Source of the DNA: CAWJHE01 sp963842455
GTDB taxonomy: Bacteria; Chloroflexota; Anaerolineae; Anaerolineales; UBA4823
Reading direction: 5' to 3'
DNA length: 64,000 bases
Assembly (NCBI GenBank): GCA_963842455.1
Contig: CAWJHE010000014.1
Span: forward strand, 124,001-188,000
The position numbers were made by a program, and so were the translations under genes. Positions 18,521-29,901 of this stretch are shown here, piece after piece. The notes under the pieces were generated by a model. That model made no database searches and was not told where the DNA came from. It worked only from the letters and a program-made list of their open reading frames with translations. The first letter of the stretch is position 1. Every line of letters begins with the position of its first letter.

Positions 18521-21500
18521 ATGTCCCATTTCCGTGCAATATCCATTCACCTGTTTTGCTTGTTAGTTTTCGTTGCAGCTCTTTTACCGCACCTGGCGCA
18601 AGCAGCCCCCGAGGCTGCCTACACCGTCACTTCCACCGCTGACAGCGGCCCCGGTTCGCTGCGCCAGGCCATCCTCGATACCAACGCCAACCCTGGCACC
18701 GACACGATCACCTTCGCCATCGGCGCAGCCGGCAGCCAACAAACCTTCCAGCCCACTTCTGCGTTACCAACCATCACCGGCCCCGTGATAATTGACGGCT
18801 GGAGCCAGGGCGGCGCGGACTACACCGGTCTGCCTCTGATTGAACTCAATGGCGCGCTGGCGGGTAATCAAGCTGTTGGCCTAACCCTCAACGGCGGGAG
18901 CAGCGTTGTGCGCGGGCTGGTGATCACTGGCTTTGCCATTGGTGGATTCGCGGGTGGCATCCGCCTGCAAACGGGCGGAAACAACTGGATTTACGGCAAC
19001 TACATTGGCGTTAATTTTACCGGGGATACACGGGTTGCTAACACGCGCGGCATATGGATTGACGGCGGCTCTAGCAACAACCGCATCGGCACAAACGCCG
19101 ACGGCGTCAACGATGTGGCCGAACGCAACGTCATCTCCGCCAACGTCGAGCAGAATATCTGGATCTATCAGCCATCCACCACCAGTAACAAGATCATGGG
19201 CAACTACATCGGTCTGAATGCAGCGGGCACTGCGGCTGTGGGCAGTAACAATCAGACCGTTGCTGCCACCGGTATTCTGGTGCAGGAAGCCAGCTACACT
19301 GTCATCGGCACAGACGGCAACGGGCAGGGCGATGAGTTGGAAGGCAACGTCATCAGTGGCAGCATTCTCAACATCAACCTGACCGGCACAACCAACCTCA
19401 ACGAGAGCCACCATAACCGCATCTCTGGCAACCTGATCGGCACTAACGCCAGCGGCACAGCCAGCGTGGGTATTCAGGCGGAAGGTGTGCGCGTCTACGT
19501 CGCTCACGACAACCTAATCGGCACCGACGGAGACGGAGTTTCCGATGCACTGGAAGGCAACCTGATTTCCGGCAACATTGATTTTGGCGTCATGCTTCAG
19601 CAAACCGGTGCATTGAACAATGTCGTCGCTGGGAACAAAATTGGCACTGACATCACCGGATTGGCAGCCATACCCAATGGAACTGGTAGTTCACCGCGGG
19701 CCGGTATCCTACTGGGCGGCTTTGGCAACCGCATTGGAACAAACAGCGACGGTGTCTCCGACGATCTGGAACGCAACCTAATTTCCGGTAATGCCAATGT
19801 GGCTGTTTACGCCATCTACTTCAATAACCTGCCCAACCCCCTCGCGCCGCCTACCATCATCGCCGGAAACTGGATGGGCGTGGACGTCACCGGCCTGGCA
19901 GCACTACCCAACAACTACGGCATCGGCAACAAATCCTCCTCCCCCACCATCATCCGCGACAACGTTATCTCCGGCAACACTTACGACGGCATCAGCACCC
20001 ACTCGTCTAATATGCTCGTTACCGGCAATCGGATTGGTGTAGGCGCGGATGATGCGACACCCTTAGGCAATGGACAGAACGGGCTTTTCCTATCGGGCAA
20101 CGAAAACGTCATTGGTGGCACGGGGCCGGGCGAGGCCAATATCATTGCCCACAACGGCACACTGTCAGCATACTATAGCGGTGTGAGAGTGGGCAATACC
20201 GGACTGAGCAATACCATTCGCGGCAACCGCATCTTTGCCAATTCCCAGCTCGGGATTGACTTGCACTGGCCGGATGGTGTGAACATCAACGATGATGGCG
20301 ACCCGGACACGGGCGGCAACAATCTGCAAAATTATCCCATCATCACATTCGCACAGGCGTATGCCAACGGAACGACCGTTATTCAAGGCACGCTGAACAG
20401 CAATCCCAACGTGACCTATACTTTGGACTTCTATTACAGTTCCGCTGCCGACCCCAGCGGCTATGGCGAAGGGGAGTATTACCTGGGCGCGGCTACCGTT
20501 ACCACCGACGGGGACGGAGACGCCACCTTCGACGCAACCCTGCCCGCCGCTATCCCACCTAACCAGTTCGTCACCGCCACCGCCACCGCCACCCACGCCG
20601 ATGGCAGCACGTCTGAGTTTTCGCTGGCCTACGCCTCTGCGGGGGTGTTGGATGTGCCGATCGCCGGGTTGGCGATTCAGGTGTCGCCGCCCATCTACAC
20701 CGATTTGCCGACCTCGCTCATCGCCAGCGTCAGTGCGGGCACGGGGGTGACCTATGAATGGGACTTTGGCGATGGGCAATTGGGCAGCGGCACAACGGTT
20801 GAACACAGCTTTACCAACCCCGGCATGTACACCGTTACCCTGAGCGCGAGCAACAACAGCAGCATCGCTAGCGTCAGCGCCGAGATCAACGCACTTGAAC
20901 CGGCCAACATCAACGGCGTGATCTGGAACGACCGGGACGCGGATGGCTTCTTTGGCATGGGCGAGACCAGCCTCAACGTGGTGCAAGACACCATCGTCAG
21001 CGTCACCCTGCAAGAGCCGCCCCACACCATGCTGACAACTGGGCCAGACAGCAGCGGTAGCTACCAAATCTTCACACCCCAGGCTGGACTCTATCAGGTG
21101 GAAGCAACCAAACCGACCTCCTGCTATTTCGCCAACTGCATCACCACCCCCAATCCAACCGGCGTAGCCATGTCGGAAGACGGCGGCGTGGAGATCAACT
21201 TCGGCGTCGCCGTCCCCGGCTTCGTTTACCAGCCTGATGATGATGGTTACATCGTGGGTCTCGCCTGGCTGGACAGCAACGGTAATGGCCTTCCCGACCC
21301 GAACGAGGCGCCGCTGAACGGCCACACCGTGCGCTTACTCGACGCCAACGGCAGCGAAATCGCTACGCATGTCACCGGCTCAGCCTGGTCGCACGGTATG
21401 TATGGCTTCCGAATCAGCCAGCCAGGAGAGTACCGTGTACAAATGGACGCACCATCCGGCGTCTACCCCGCCTCGCGGGCGGTGGATGTATATATAGCCG

Positions 21501-24500
21501 ATCTACGCGTAGTCAACGCCCATCTCCCCTTCCTATCCGGCGGCACAATTGGCGGGCAGGTCAGTGGTGTCAGCGGCGCGGGTATTAGCGGGGCAGTCCT
21601 TACCGTGCAGCCCGGCAACCTGCAAACTCTCACCGCCAGTGATGGCAGCTATAGCTTCAGCGGCTTGACCGATGGCAATTACACCCTGCAACTCACACCA
21701 CCGGTAAACCACATCACGGAAGATGGTGTGACCCAGCGCTTTGTCCCGGCGGCGATCAACAGCGGCGTTATCGAAAACTGGACGTTGCTGCGTAAAGGGG
21801 ATTTACTCATCCACGCCAATCAGGTGGTCAACGGCCAGCCGCTGCCCATCGGGTTTATGTGGTTTGATCTGCTGCTCAACGGATCCAATGTACAAACGGT
21901 ACAGACCAATGCTAACGGTGAGGCGCTGGTACAAGGGCTGACGCCGGGAACGTACAGCGTACGCCCCTGGGATAATATCGTCAATACCATTCCGGGGATA
22001 CAGTTTACGCCTGCGGAGCGTACGGTCATCATAGGCAACGAAACTTCCTCCATCGCCAGTTTCACCGGCACGCTGGCACGCTCTTTGAATATATTCTGCC
22101 GCCTGCCAGTTGCCGGACAGCCCGGCTTCGCCTGCAATTACGAAATCCTCAACATCAACGGCAGTTTGCTTGACCAGGGTTCTCTGCCCGCCAACCAGCC
22201 CGCCACCAGTAATTGGAACCTCACCCCGGCTACGCTGGAAGTGCGCTTGATCCCAGACCCCAATATCCCAGGGCAGGAAGGCTGGCCCACCCACACGCAA
22301 ATCGTTGTGTTGGATCAGAACACCCATGCCAACGTTTATTACCCCTTCAATCCCACCAACCCGCAGACCATTGCCGGCTACACCTATTGGGATCGCTGTG
22401 CGCCGCTGGGTATTCGCGCCAACGGTAACAACTGCACCGAGAGCAACATCCCCAATAACAACGGCCTCCCGGTGCTACTGTACAATGCCAGCGGCGTGGA
22501 AATTGCCAGCACGCTGACAACCAACGGCACATTATGGAACACCGGCTATTTCAGTTTCACCGACTTGCCGGTGGGCTTATACCGGGCGCGGGTCAATTTA
22601 CCGTCGGGGTACTCCCCCACCACTAGTGTGGAGCGCTGGTATAACCTGACCGGTGTCGGCTCGCTGGAACTGTTGGAAGTTGGCTACCAGTTGAACGAAA
22701 ATCAGGTGTTGGGTGGGCGAGTTTTTTTGGACACTGACAGTAACGGCGTTTACGACGAAGCATGGGACGATCCTGCCCCGGGTGTGTCGTTAGAAGTGAC
22801 GACACCTTCCGGGCAGGTGATAGCCAATCCCGTGACTGGTTCCAATGGAGGTTACCTGGTATCACCCATCAACAGCGGCGAGTACCGGGTGACGCTAACC
22901 CACGATGGGCAAACCTGGATGCGCGATGCCTCCATCCCAATAGAAGGCGGTGTGCCTTTGATTGACTTCGCTGTGCCACCCAATGACGGCCGTCCGCGCC
23001 TCCTCGTTTTTATTGACGGCAATCACAATAGCGTAGTGGATGCAGGCGAGCAGCGGCTGGCGAACGTAGCCATACGGCTGAGTGACGCCTTATGCGGCAG
23101 TTCAGGCGCAGAATTGCAAATGGTCAACAGCAATGACGGTGGCTTGGCAACCTTCAACCCGGTTGCCAGTGGCTCTACGCCTGTATGCGCCCAAGCAATA
23201 GATGGGCTGCCAGATGGCTTAATGCCCGCTAATCCAACCGGTGTGAATGTGCCGCGCAATGGCGGCGCGCCGGTCGCCCTGGCAGTGCAGCCGGTCAATA
23301 CCCTGCTGGTACGCACTTATCTGGAAAGCAACAGCAACTACACTCGCGAACAGCAATGAACCATTCATCAGTGGTGGTTCCATCACCATCAACGGTCTCC
23401 AACAGACAATCAGCAGCAGCGGAGCCACCTTCTACTTGCCCACCGGTGTTTACCCGGTGACATTTGCGCCACCAGCCGGGTATGCCTCCATCTGGTCGCC
23501 ACCCTTCGGCGTGGGTGTGAACAACGCCGCGCAAACGCTCACCCTCCCCCTGCGCGATGCGGGCAGCATCAGCGGGAAGGTCTATCCGCCGAACACGGGC
23601 GGCTTCAGCCTGGGAGGCGGCTCATTGGCAACCGGCTTGACGGTTCAACTGCAAAACATCACCACCAACGCCACGCAGGAGACCACCAGCGACAGCTACG
23701 GCAATTTCAGCTTCACTAACCTTACCCCCGCCACCTACCAGCTGCGCCTCCCCGCGCCGCCACCAGGCTATACATCCAGCAGCGAACCGCTGCTCACCTA
23801 CCAGACCAGCCAGGTTTTGAGCAACAATAACCTGCACCTGGTCCCCGTCGGCCACATTATCGGCGCAGTCTACCACGATAGCAACAGCAATCAACAGTGG
23901 GATAATAACGAGCCGGGTGTTAACGATTTTGGTGTGCGGTTGCTGGGCAACGGTGGACAGCAACTAGCCGTCGCCACTCCCGATGCGGCGGGCTATTTCC
24001 GCTTTGAAGGACTGACAGCTAACACTCCCTACGCCCTGCAAATGGATACCCCGCCGGACGCCTTGTTTATTACTGCATCGCCCGGTGTCTTCACCGTCGG
24101 TGTAGAAAACACCGTCGTCCAGCTAGGCGTCGGCATCGAGGGTAGCGATCCAGGGAACGGTTTTCAGGTGGCTGGCATCGTCAAGGTTCAACAAGGCGAC
24201 GCCTTGATCCCAATCGCCGGGGCGCGGGTCGTCCGGTATAACTATCAAGCCGCAAATAACGGGTGCAACATCGCAAACCCTGTGATTTTGGCCGACACTT
24301 TCACCGATATTGACGGCTTTTATTTAATGCAAGGTAATGGAGCATGTCTTAGAGTGGTGGATGTGCCCGGGTTCGTTGACACGTCACACCTGATGAATAT
24401 CTGCACAAGTAGCAACCAATACAGCTACAGCTGCGCAATGATCAACGGTGTGTGGTCTTTCATATCCTCTATCACCCTCGGTCCAGCCGAACCGCCGCTC

Positions 24501-25625
24501 CAGGCCCTCGCCAACAGCCCGGTGCAGCTTTCATGGAGCGCCTTCCGCGACGACAACGGCAACGGTGCCCGCGATCCGGGCGAACCCGGTCTAGCGAGCG
24601 TGACGCTGGCGGGCGGCGGCAGTAGCGGCGTCTCCAGCCAGACAGGGCTGGGGCAACCGCTGGCACTATCCGATGGGTTGCACACCCTGACCATCACGCC
24701 GCCCGCTGGGTACGTGGTCAACGGTCCTGCGACTTGCGTCGTGTCCATACAAGGCGCGGACGTGACACTGCCCAACATTCCCTTGCGCCCGGTGGGTCTG
24801 ACCATCATCCAGGCGTTTATGGACCTGGATGGCGACGGCGTGCAGGATATAGGAGAAGCGGGCGTGGGCGGAGTGGGCTTTGTTTTGAATGGACCATCCA
24901 CAGCCAGCGGGACAACGACCCCCAACGGGCGGCTGATGCTTGCCGGTCTGTCAGATGGCAGTTACACTGCAACCGTCACACCACCTGCCGGGTATGCAGC
25001 TGTGCCTGCATTCAACACCAACCTATTGCAGGGCGGTGTGGTACAAATCCCGTTATTGTTGCCGGGCATGGTCAGCGGCGTAATCTACGACGATTGGGAT
25101 GGCGACGGACAGCAGCAGCCGGATGAACTGATCTTCCGAATGCCCTTCACACTCACGTTAGGCGCGCAACAGGTGGAAACGATGGGCGGGCGCGGCTTCT
25201 TCTTAGGATTGCCCGGCGGCGCGTACATCCTTGCGGCAACGACAAGTGTCGTCCTACCACAATCCTTTACCCTTGCGGCGAATGCCGGGCAGGGCATGGG
25301 GTTGGGTGTGGTCGCCTCCGGCGTGGTGCGCGGGGCTACCTGGTTGGACAGCAACGCCGACGGACTGCGCCAGCCATGGGAAACACCCCTGGCTGGCGTG
25401 ATGGTGACATTGGCTGGGCAAACGACCATCACCGATGCTCAGGGATTTTATGCCTTCGACGGCATCGCGCCGAAAACCTACACCCTGACTGCATTTTTAC
25501 CGAATGGCCTGAGCGCTGATATCGGCAGTGTGGTGGTCAGCAGTGATCGCGGCGCAGCCGTGGGCATTGCAGCAGCTGCCCTGGAAGGATACTCGTTGTT
25601 TTTACCGATGATCAGCACACATTAA
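18521..25625 (+). CDS. Giant secreted beta-helix / PKD / SdrD-repeat protein (one frame break)
   Basis: About 2,368 codons. Start ATG 18521 with GGAGGT upstream; signal peptide of about 30 residues ending AQA. Then a CSLREA-like entry (PGSLRQAILDTNANPGTD), a right-handed beta-helix region to about residue 600 with four repeats of an IGT(D/N)xDGVxDxLExNxISGN motif, a PKD-like domain (YEWDFGDG, HSFTNPGMYTVTLSASN) near residue 750, and from about 800 to the end some ten Cna-B/SdrD-like modules with Asp/Asn-rich calcium loops (DSNGNGLPDPNEAP, DTDSNGVYDEAW, DLDGDGVQDIGEAG). The last residues LFLPMISTH resemble a C-terminal tail frequent in Chloroflexota exported proteins. The frame breaks near 23350. 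Role: surface or matrix protein, likely adhesion. Confidence 0.85.
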
Positions 25626-25629
25626 TATA

Positions 25630-25690
25630 ACAGCGCAATGTTGCCATTCTTGGACTACGCACAGAGTGTGTGCAGGCAACATTGCGCTGT
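25630..25690 (+). terminator. Strong nested hairpin after the giant gene
   Basis: Perfect 16-bp arms ACAGCGCAATGTTGCC / GGCAACATTGCGCTGT (25630-25645 and 25675-25690) around a 29-nt loop that itself holds a 5-bp hairpin (GCACA / TGTGC, 25659-25673). Only AAAAC follows on the plus strand, so it is a weak Rho-independent terminator there; it could also act as a barrier or mRNA 3' end protector. Confidence 0.65.
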
Positions 25691-25740
25691 AAAACTAGAT
25701 TGTTCTGGAAATCTCAAGCAAATTTCTGCTGCAAAAGTAA

Positions 25741-25968
25741 CTACTCGGGAATTTCATCCTCCAGGGGACGTTTTAAAATCAATTCAAGACCTTCACGCAC
25801 GCCCGCCATGCCAACGACTTCCCAACCATCCTGGCCGAGACCATCCAGGAATTCATACAACATCTCGCCGTGTGGCTGCCCATTCACCAGGGCGCCAACT
25901 TCCTTCTCGTCCACCATCATCACGACACCACTATAGGTGCGGACAACCATATAATCCCATTTTTGCAT
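25741..25968 (-). CDS. DUF4177-like small protein, 75 aa
   Basis: Starts at the ATG at 25968 (MQKWDYMVVRTYSGVVM), preceded by AGGAGGT at ideal spacing; the longer upstream frame has no support. The pattern W-[DE]-Y-x-V near the start and LGQDGWEVVGMAG in the middle is the DUF4177 signature. Function unknown; the family is small and cytoplasmic. It converges on the giant gene and diverges from the kinase operon. Confidence 0.75.
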   Translation of the reverse strand: MQKWDYMVVRTYSGVVMMVDEKEVGALVNGQPHGEMLYEFLDGLGQDGWEVVGMAGVREGLELILKRPLEDEIPE

Positions 25969-26103
25969 GATTTTACCTCCTGTTAGAAATGGAAAAAACG
26001 ATTTCAATGAACATATCATAACACAACCAGCAAGGGATGGCATATTTTTTGAGCTCGAAACCGGCCAGGCTAATCACAACCTGCACTTTGAATTCCTTGG
26101 CTA

Positions 26104-26131
26104 TTGACGTGCGCACTTTCTAGGGTATAGT
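26104..26131 (+). promoter_or_regulatory. Promoter of the kinase operon
   Basis: -35 TTGACG (26104-26109), 16-bp spacer, -10 TATAGT (26126-26131), about 43 nt before the kinase ATG, which has AGGAG upstream. Confidence 0.55.
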
Positions 26132-26173
26132 AAAGGAAGAGAATCCCACGCAAACCATAAACAGGAGCTGAAT

Positions 26174-29100
26174 ATGGTCGATTACACCACCGATAACCCA
26201 GATTCTGTACTTTCTCAATGGCGCTTGTCGATCCTGAATATCTTTCTAATCATAACAGTCCTATTTTCAATACCTGCTATTGTTAGTATTGCCATCAATG
26301 CCGGCGCCAATCCTGAGAATCGCAACATCGCAGTGCCATTCGTGATCATAGAAGTTTTCCTGATCGTCATTGCTGTTTTTCGAAAAATACCGTATATCGT
26401 TCGCATGCTCGGTTTTATAGCGGTTGGTTATGTTGCTACGATTTTCAACCTGTTCTTAACCGGCTTTAGCGGCGCTGGTCCACTCTACTTGCTGGTTCTG
26501 CCGATCCTTTCTCTCATCTTGGTCGGCAAGCGCGCCGGTGTGATCACCGCTGTGATCAATGCCATCCTGGCCAGCGCTACCGCGATCACTATCCATTTTA
26601 ATCTGCTTACGCCTGATTATGCAGTCCGGGATCCTTGGAATGGGCTGACCACAGAATTGATGCTGCTCACAGTGGTCACCAGCTTGCTGGTTCTATTTTA
26701 TCGTTTGCAAGAAAGAATTATCGAAAAGGAAAGATCCATCCAGGGTGAGCTCCGCCAGGCTCAGGCTCTTTTGCAGAAGCAAAATCTGACCCTGGAGGAG
26801 AAAGTCAGCGAACGGACAGAGGCTTTGCTGAGAAGCAACAAAATTCAAAATGCCTTATACCGGATTACTGAAGCCGCCAGCGCATCCAGGAATATGCAGG
26901 AATTCTTCAGCAGTATTCACGTCATCATCGGCGACCTGATGTATGCCAAAAATCTGTTCATCGCCTTGTACGATGAAAAAAGCGGCATCCTGAGCTTTCC
27001 ATACTTCGTCGATGAAAAAGACGAACCCTTCCCTGCCCAACCTCTGGAGAATTTCCGTGGATTGACCAGTTATGTAATCCGCAGCGGCAATTCTATTCGC
27101 CATGGATGGGACCAATTTAATCACCTGGTCGAAAGCGGTGAAATTGAGCTAGAAGGATCGTACAATGAAGATGGGATCGGCGCGCCACTTAAAGCGGATG
27201 GCAAGACCCTGGGCGCGATTTTCGTCCAAAGCTATACGCCAAGCATTTGTTATACCGATGAAGATGATGAGGTATTGGCATTTGTCGCTCAGCATATTGC
27301 CACTGCACTGACACGCGCCCGCGCCTTGGAAGCAGAGCGCCAACGCAGCAATGAACTGGCAATCCTAAACAGGGTCAGTGATGCCATGGTAAAAACCTTA
27401 GATGTGAATGCCCTGATCCGCATTATTGGAGATCAAGTCCACGAAACATTTGATGCCGGTTCGGTGATTATTTTGCTATTGGACAGGCAAACCAATCTAA
27501 TTCATGTGCCCTATCAATACGACGGCGATGCGGGTGGTAATGTGAATATTATCGAACCGTTTCCACTAGGGAAGGGATTATCTTCACTGGTGATCATGAG
27601 CGGCAAACCTCTGGTGATCGGCACTCTCGAAGAAGGCATTGAACTAGGCGCTTATATACCTCCAGAAGCCAATACTCGAGGATCTGGAATCATTAATCAA
27701 TCATGGCTAGGAACACCCATCCTGGTTGGGGACCAGGTGTTGGGACTTATCGCATTATCTGATGTGCGCCAACACTTATTCAACCAGAACCATATCCGGT
27801 TGTTAGAAACACTTTCATCGAACGTGGGCGTCGCCTTGGAGAATGCACGTTTGTTTGAAGCTGAACAGAAACGCGTCGCAGAACTGGAGGCGATTAACAA
27901 TGTCAGTGCAGCCCTGGTCAAAGAAATCGATCTAAACGCCTTGTTGCAGCTAGTGGGCGAACAGATGTGTTCGATCTTCAAAGCAGATATCGCCTATATC
28001 GCGCTTCTGGAAGAATCCAGGCGAATGATTAATTTCCCCTTTACTTGCGGTGAAGAACTCGGTCCGATCCGCTTGGGAGAAGGGCTAACCAGCGTGATCC
28101 TGCAGAGCAACCAACCTTTGCTTATCGAAAAAGACCTCGACCAGCATCTCGCAGAAATCGGCGTTTCGGTCATTGGGCAAAAACCCTTGAGCTACCTGGG
28201 AGTGCCGGTAACCGTCGGCCGGCGTGCCTTGGGGGTTCTCAGTGTGATGAGCACCACACAAGAAAGCGTTTACAACCAGGCTGATTTACGATTGCTCAGC
28301 ACCATCGCATCCAACGTGGGGACTGCCCTGCATAACGCTCAATTATTCACCGAAGCCCAACAAGCTCGCGCCGCGGCTGAAGGAGCTAACCTGGCAAAAA
28401 GCGCCTTCCTGGCCAATATGAGCCATGAATTACGCACACCGCTCAACGCCATCATCGGCTTCACCCGCATCGTCCGTCGGAAAGCTGAAGGTCTGCTGCC
28501 AGAAAAACAGACCGAAAACCTGGATAAGGTGCTGTTGAGCGCTAACCAGTTGCTGGAGTTGATCAACACCATCCTGGATATTGCCAAGATTGAGGCTGGT
28601 CGCATGGATATCTTGGCTGCAAATTTTCGGATTGCACCCCTCATCGACCTGTGCTACAACACAGCCCAACCTTTGCTCAAACCCGGGGTGGTTCTGGAGA
28701 AAAGGATTGATGAAAGCCTGGGGACTATCCATTCTGATCAAGATAAGATCCGGCAAATCATCCTGAACCTGCTGAGCAACGCAGCTAAGTTCACACACAC
28801 GGGGAAAATCGTGTTATCTGCAGAAAAAATGGGAGATACACACCTGTCGATCTCGGTCACAGATACAGGCATCGGGATCAGCCAGGAAGCTTTACAGCGT
28901 ATCTTCAAAGAATTTCAGCAAGGCGATAGTGGGACAACCCGAGAGTATGGCGGAACCGGTCTTGGCCTATCCATCAGCCGCAACCTGGCGCAAATGTTGG
29001 GAGGCGAGCTAAGCGTGGAAAGTGAATTAGGGGTTGGCTCCACCTTTTCCCTGACGATTCCTGTCCAAATCCACGCTCAGGTTGTTCAAAAAACCGGAAG

Positions 29101-29545
29101 CGAACTGCCTCCCCTATCCCAACCAGATGAAATACCTGCCCATCAATACACGCTCTCCGGAGAAGCTCAGCCTCAAAAAAAGCGCATCCTGGTCATTGAC
29201 GACGATCCTGATGCAGTCTATATTTTACAGGAGAGCCTGGATCCATCTGAATTTGAGCTGTTTAGCGCGGACAACGGTAAGGACGGCTTGCGCCTGGCGA
29301 GAGAACAGCATCCTCAGGCGATTATTCTCGATATCGTCATGCCAGGCATCGATGGCTGGCAGATCCTCAAGATCCTTAAAGGGGATCCAAACACTGCAGA
29401 TATACCTGTGATCCTGCTGACCATCCTGGACAAAAAAGAGATGGGCTACAACCTGGGCGCTGATTCCTACCTGTTGAAACCACTCAATCCGACATCCGTA
29501 AAAGAAGCACTGAACAAAGTTTTAGAGAGTAATGAACAGCTATGA
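26174..29545 (+). CDS. Hybrid sensor histidine kinase with membrane sensor and three GAF domains
   Basis: 1,123 residues, intact. Residues 15-180 hold about six membrane segments; 190-225 form a coiled coil (RIIEKERSIQGELRQAQALL); three GAF domains follow at about 230-375, 395-560 and 575-715, each opening with the same helix pattern (LAILNRVSDAMVKTLDVNAL, LEAINNVSAALVKEIDLNAL). Then HisKA with MSHELRTPLNAIIGF (His about 751), HATPase with N-box NLLSNAAKF and G-boxes DTGIGI and GGTGLGLSI, and a C-terminal receiver with phospho-acceptor Asp in LDIVMPGIDGW and signalling Lys in YLLKPL. It autophosphorylates on membrane or cytosolic cues. Its stop overlaps the start of the next gene (ATGA), so the operon is translationally coupled. 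Confidence 0.92.
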   Translation: MVDYTTDNPDSVLSQWRLSILNIFLIITVLFSIPAIVSIAINAGANPENRNIAVPFVIIEVFLIVIAVFRKIPYIVRMLGFIAVGYVATIFNLFLTGFSGAGPLYLLVLPILSLILVGKRAGVITAVINAILASATAITIHFNLLTPDYAVRDPWNGLTTELMLLTVVTSLLVLFYRLQERIIEKERSIQGELRQAQALLQKQNLTLEEKVSERTEALLRSNKIQNALYRITEAASASRNMQEFFSSIHVIIGDLMYAKNLFIALYDEKSGILSFPYFVDEKDEPFPAQPLENFRGLTSYVIRSGNSIRHGWDQFNHLVESGEIELEGSYNEDGIGAPLKADGKTLGAIFVQSYTPSICYTDEDDEVLAFVAQHIATALTRARALEAERQRSNELAILNRVSDAMVKTLDVNALIRIIGDQVHETFDAGSVIILLLDRQTNLIHVPYQYDGDAGGNVNIIEPFPLGKGLSSLVIMSGKPLVIGTLEEGIELGAYIPPEANTRGSGIINQSWLGTPILVGDQVLGLIALSDVRQHLFNQNHIRLLETLSSNVGVALENARLFEAEQKRVAELEAINNVSAALVKEIDLNALLQLVGEQMCSIFKADIAYIALLEESRRMINFPFTCGEELGPIRLGEGLTSVILQSNQPLLIEKDLDQHLAEIGVSVIGQKPLSYLGVPVTVGRRALGVLSVMSTTQESVYNQADLRLLSTIASNVGTALHNAQLFTEAQQARAAAEGANLAKSAFLANMSHELRTPLNAIIGFTRIVRRKAEGLLPEKQTENLDKVLLSANQLLELINTILDIAKIEAGRMDILAANFRIAPLIDLCYNTAQPLLKPGVVLEKRIDESLGTIHSDQDKIRQIILNLLSNAAKFTHTGKIVLSAEKMGDTHLSISVTDTGIGISQEALQRIFKEFQQGDSGTTREYGGTGLGLSISRNLAQMLGGELSVESELGVGSTFSLTIPVQIHAQVVQKTGSELPPLSQPDEIPAHQYTLSGEAQPQKKRILVIDDDPDAVYILQESLDPSEFELFSADNGKDGLRLAREQHPQAIILDIVMPGIDGWQILKILKGDPNTADIPVILLTILDKKEMGYNLGADSYLLKPLNPTSVKEALNKVLESNEQL

Positions 29546-29895
29546 AGAAAATCTTGATCATTGAGGACATCCAGCTGAATACCGAGCTACTTGTTCAATT
29601 ACTGGAAGACGACTACGAGCTGATCATCGCCAAGGACGGTTACCAGGGTGTGAGCCTGGCCCGAGAAACCTTACCGGATCTGGTGCTAATGGACATCTCG
29701 TTGCCAGGTATGGACGGATACCAGGCGACCCAGTTGATCCGCCAAACCTTTCCTCAAATGCCGATTATCGGTCTTTCTGCGCATGCCATGCAAGCGGATG
29801 TACAAAAAGCCATAGATGCTGGCTGCTGTGATTACCTCACCAAACCTGTAGATGAAGAATTGCTCTTGCAAAAGATCAAAACCCGACTGGGGTAA
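29542..29895 (+). CDS. Single-domain response regulator (CheY/DivK-like)
   Basis: 117-residue lone receiver. Acidic pair in IIEDIQLN, phospho-acceptor Asp about 52 in LVLMDISLPGMDGY, Ser/Thr switch in PIIGLSAHAM, Lys in YLTKPVD. It has no output domain, so it probably shuttles phosphate between the hybrid kinase and another protein or allosterically tunes the kinase. It overlaps the kinase stop by 4 nt and sits 6 nt before the PP2C gene. Confidence 0.92.
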   Translation: MKKILIIEDIQLNTELLVQLLEDDYELIIAKDGYQGVSLARETLPDLVLMDISLPGMDGYQATQLIRQTFPQMPIIGLSAHAMQADVQKAIDAGCCDYLTKPVDEELLLQKIKTRLG

Positions 29896-29901
29896 GCGCC
29901 A

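Noticed and set aside
20165..21325. 386-codon frame antisense to the giant secreted protein
   Set aside because: Shadow of the GC-rich coding frame; low-complexity Val/Ala/Gly sequence, no signal or domain, while the sense strand has clear modules.
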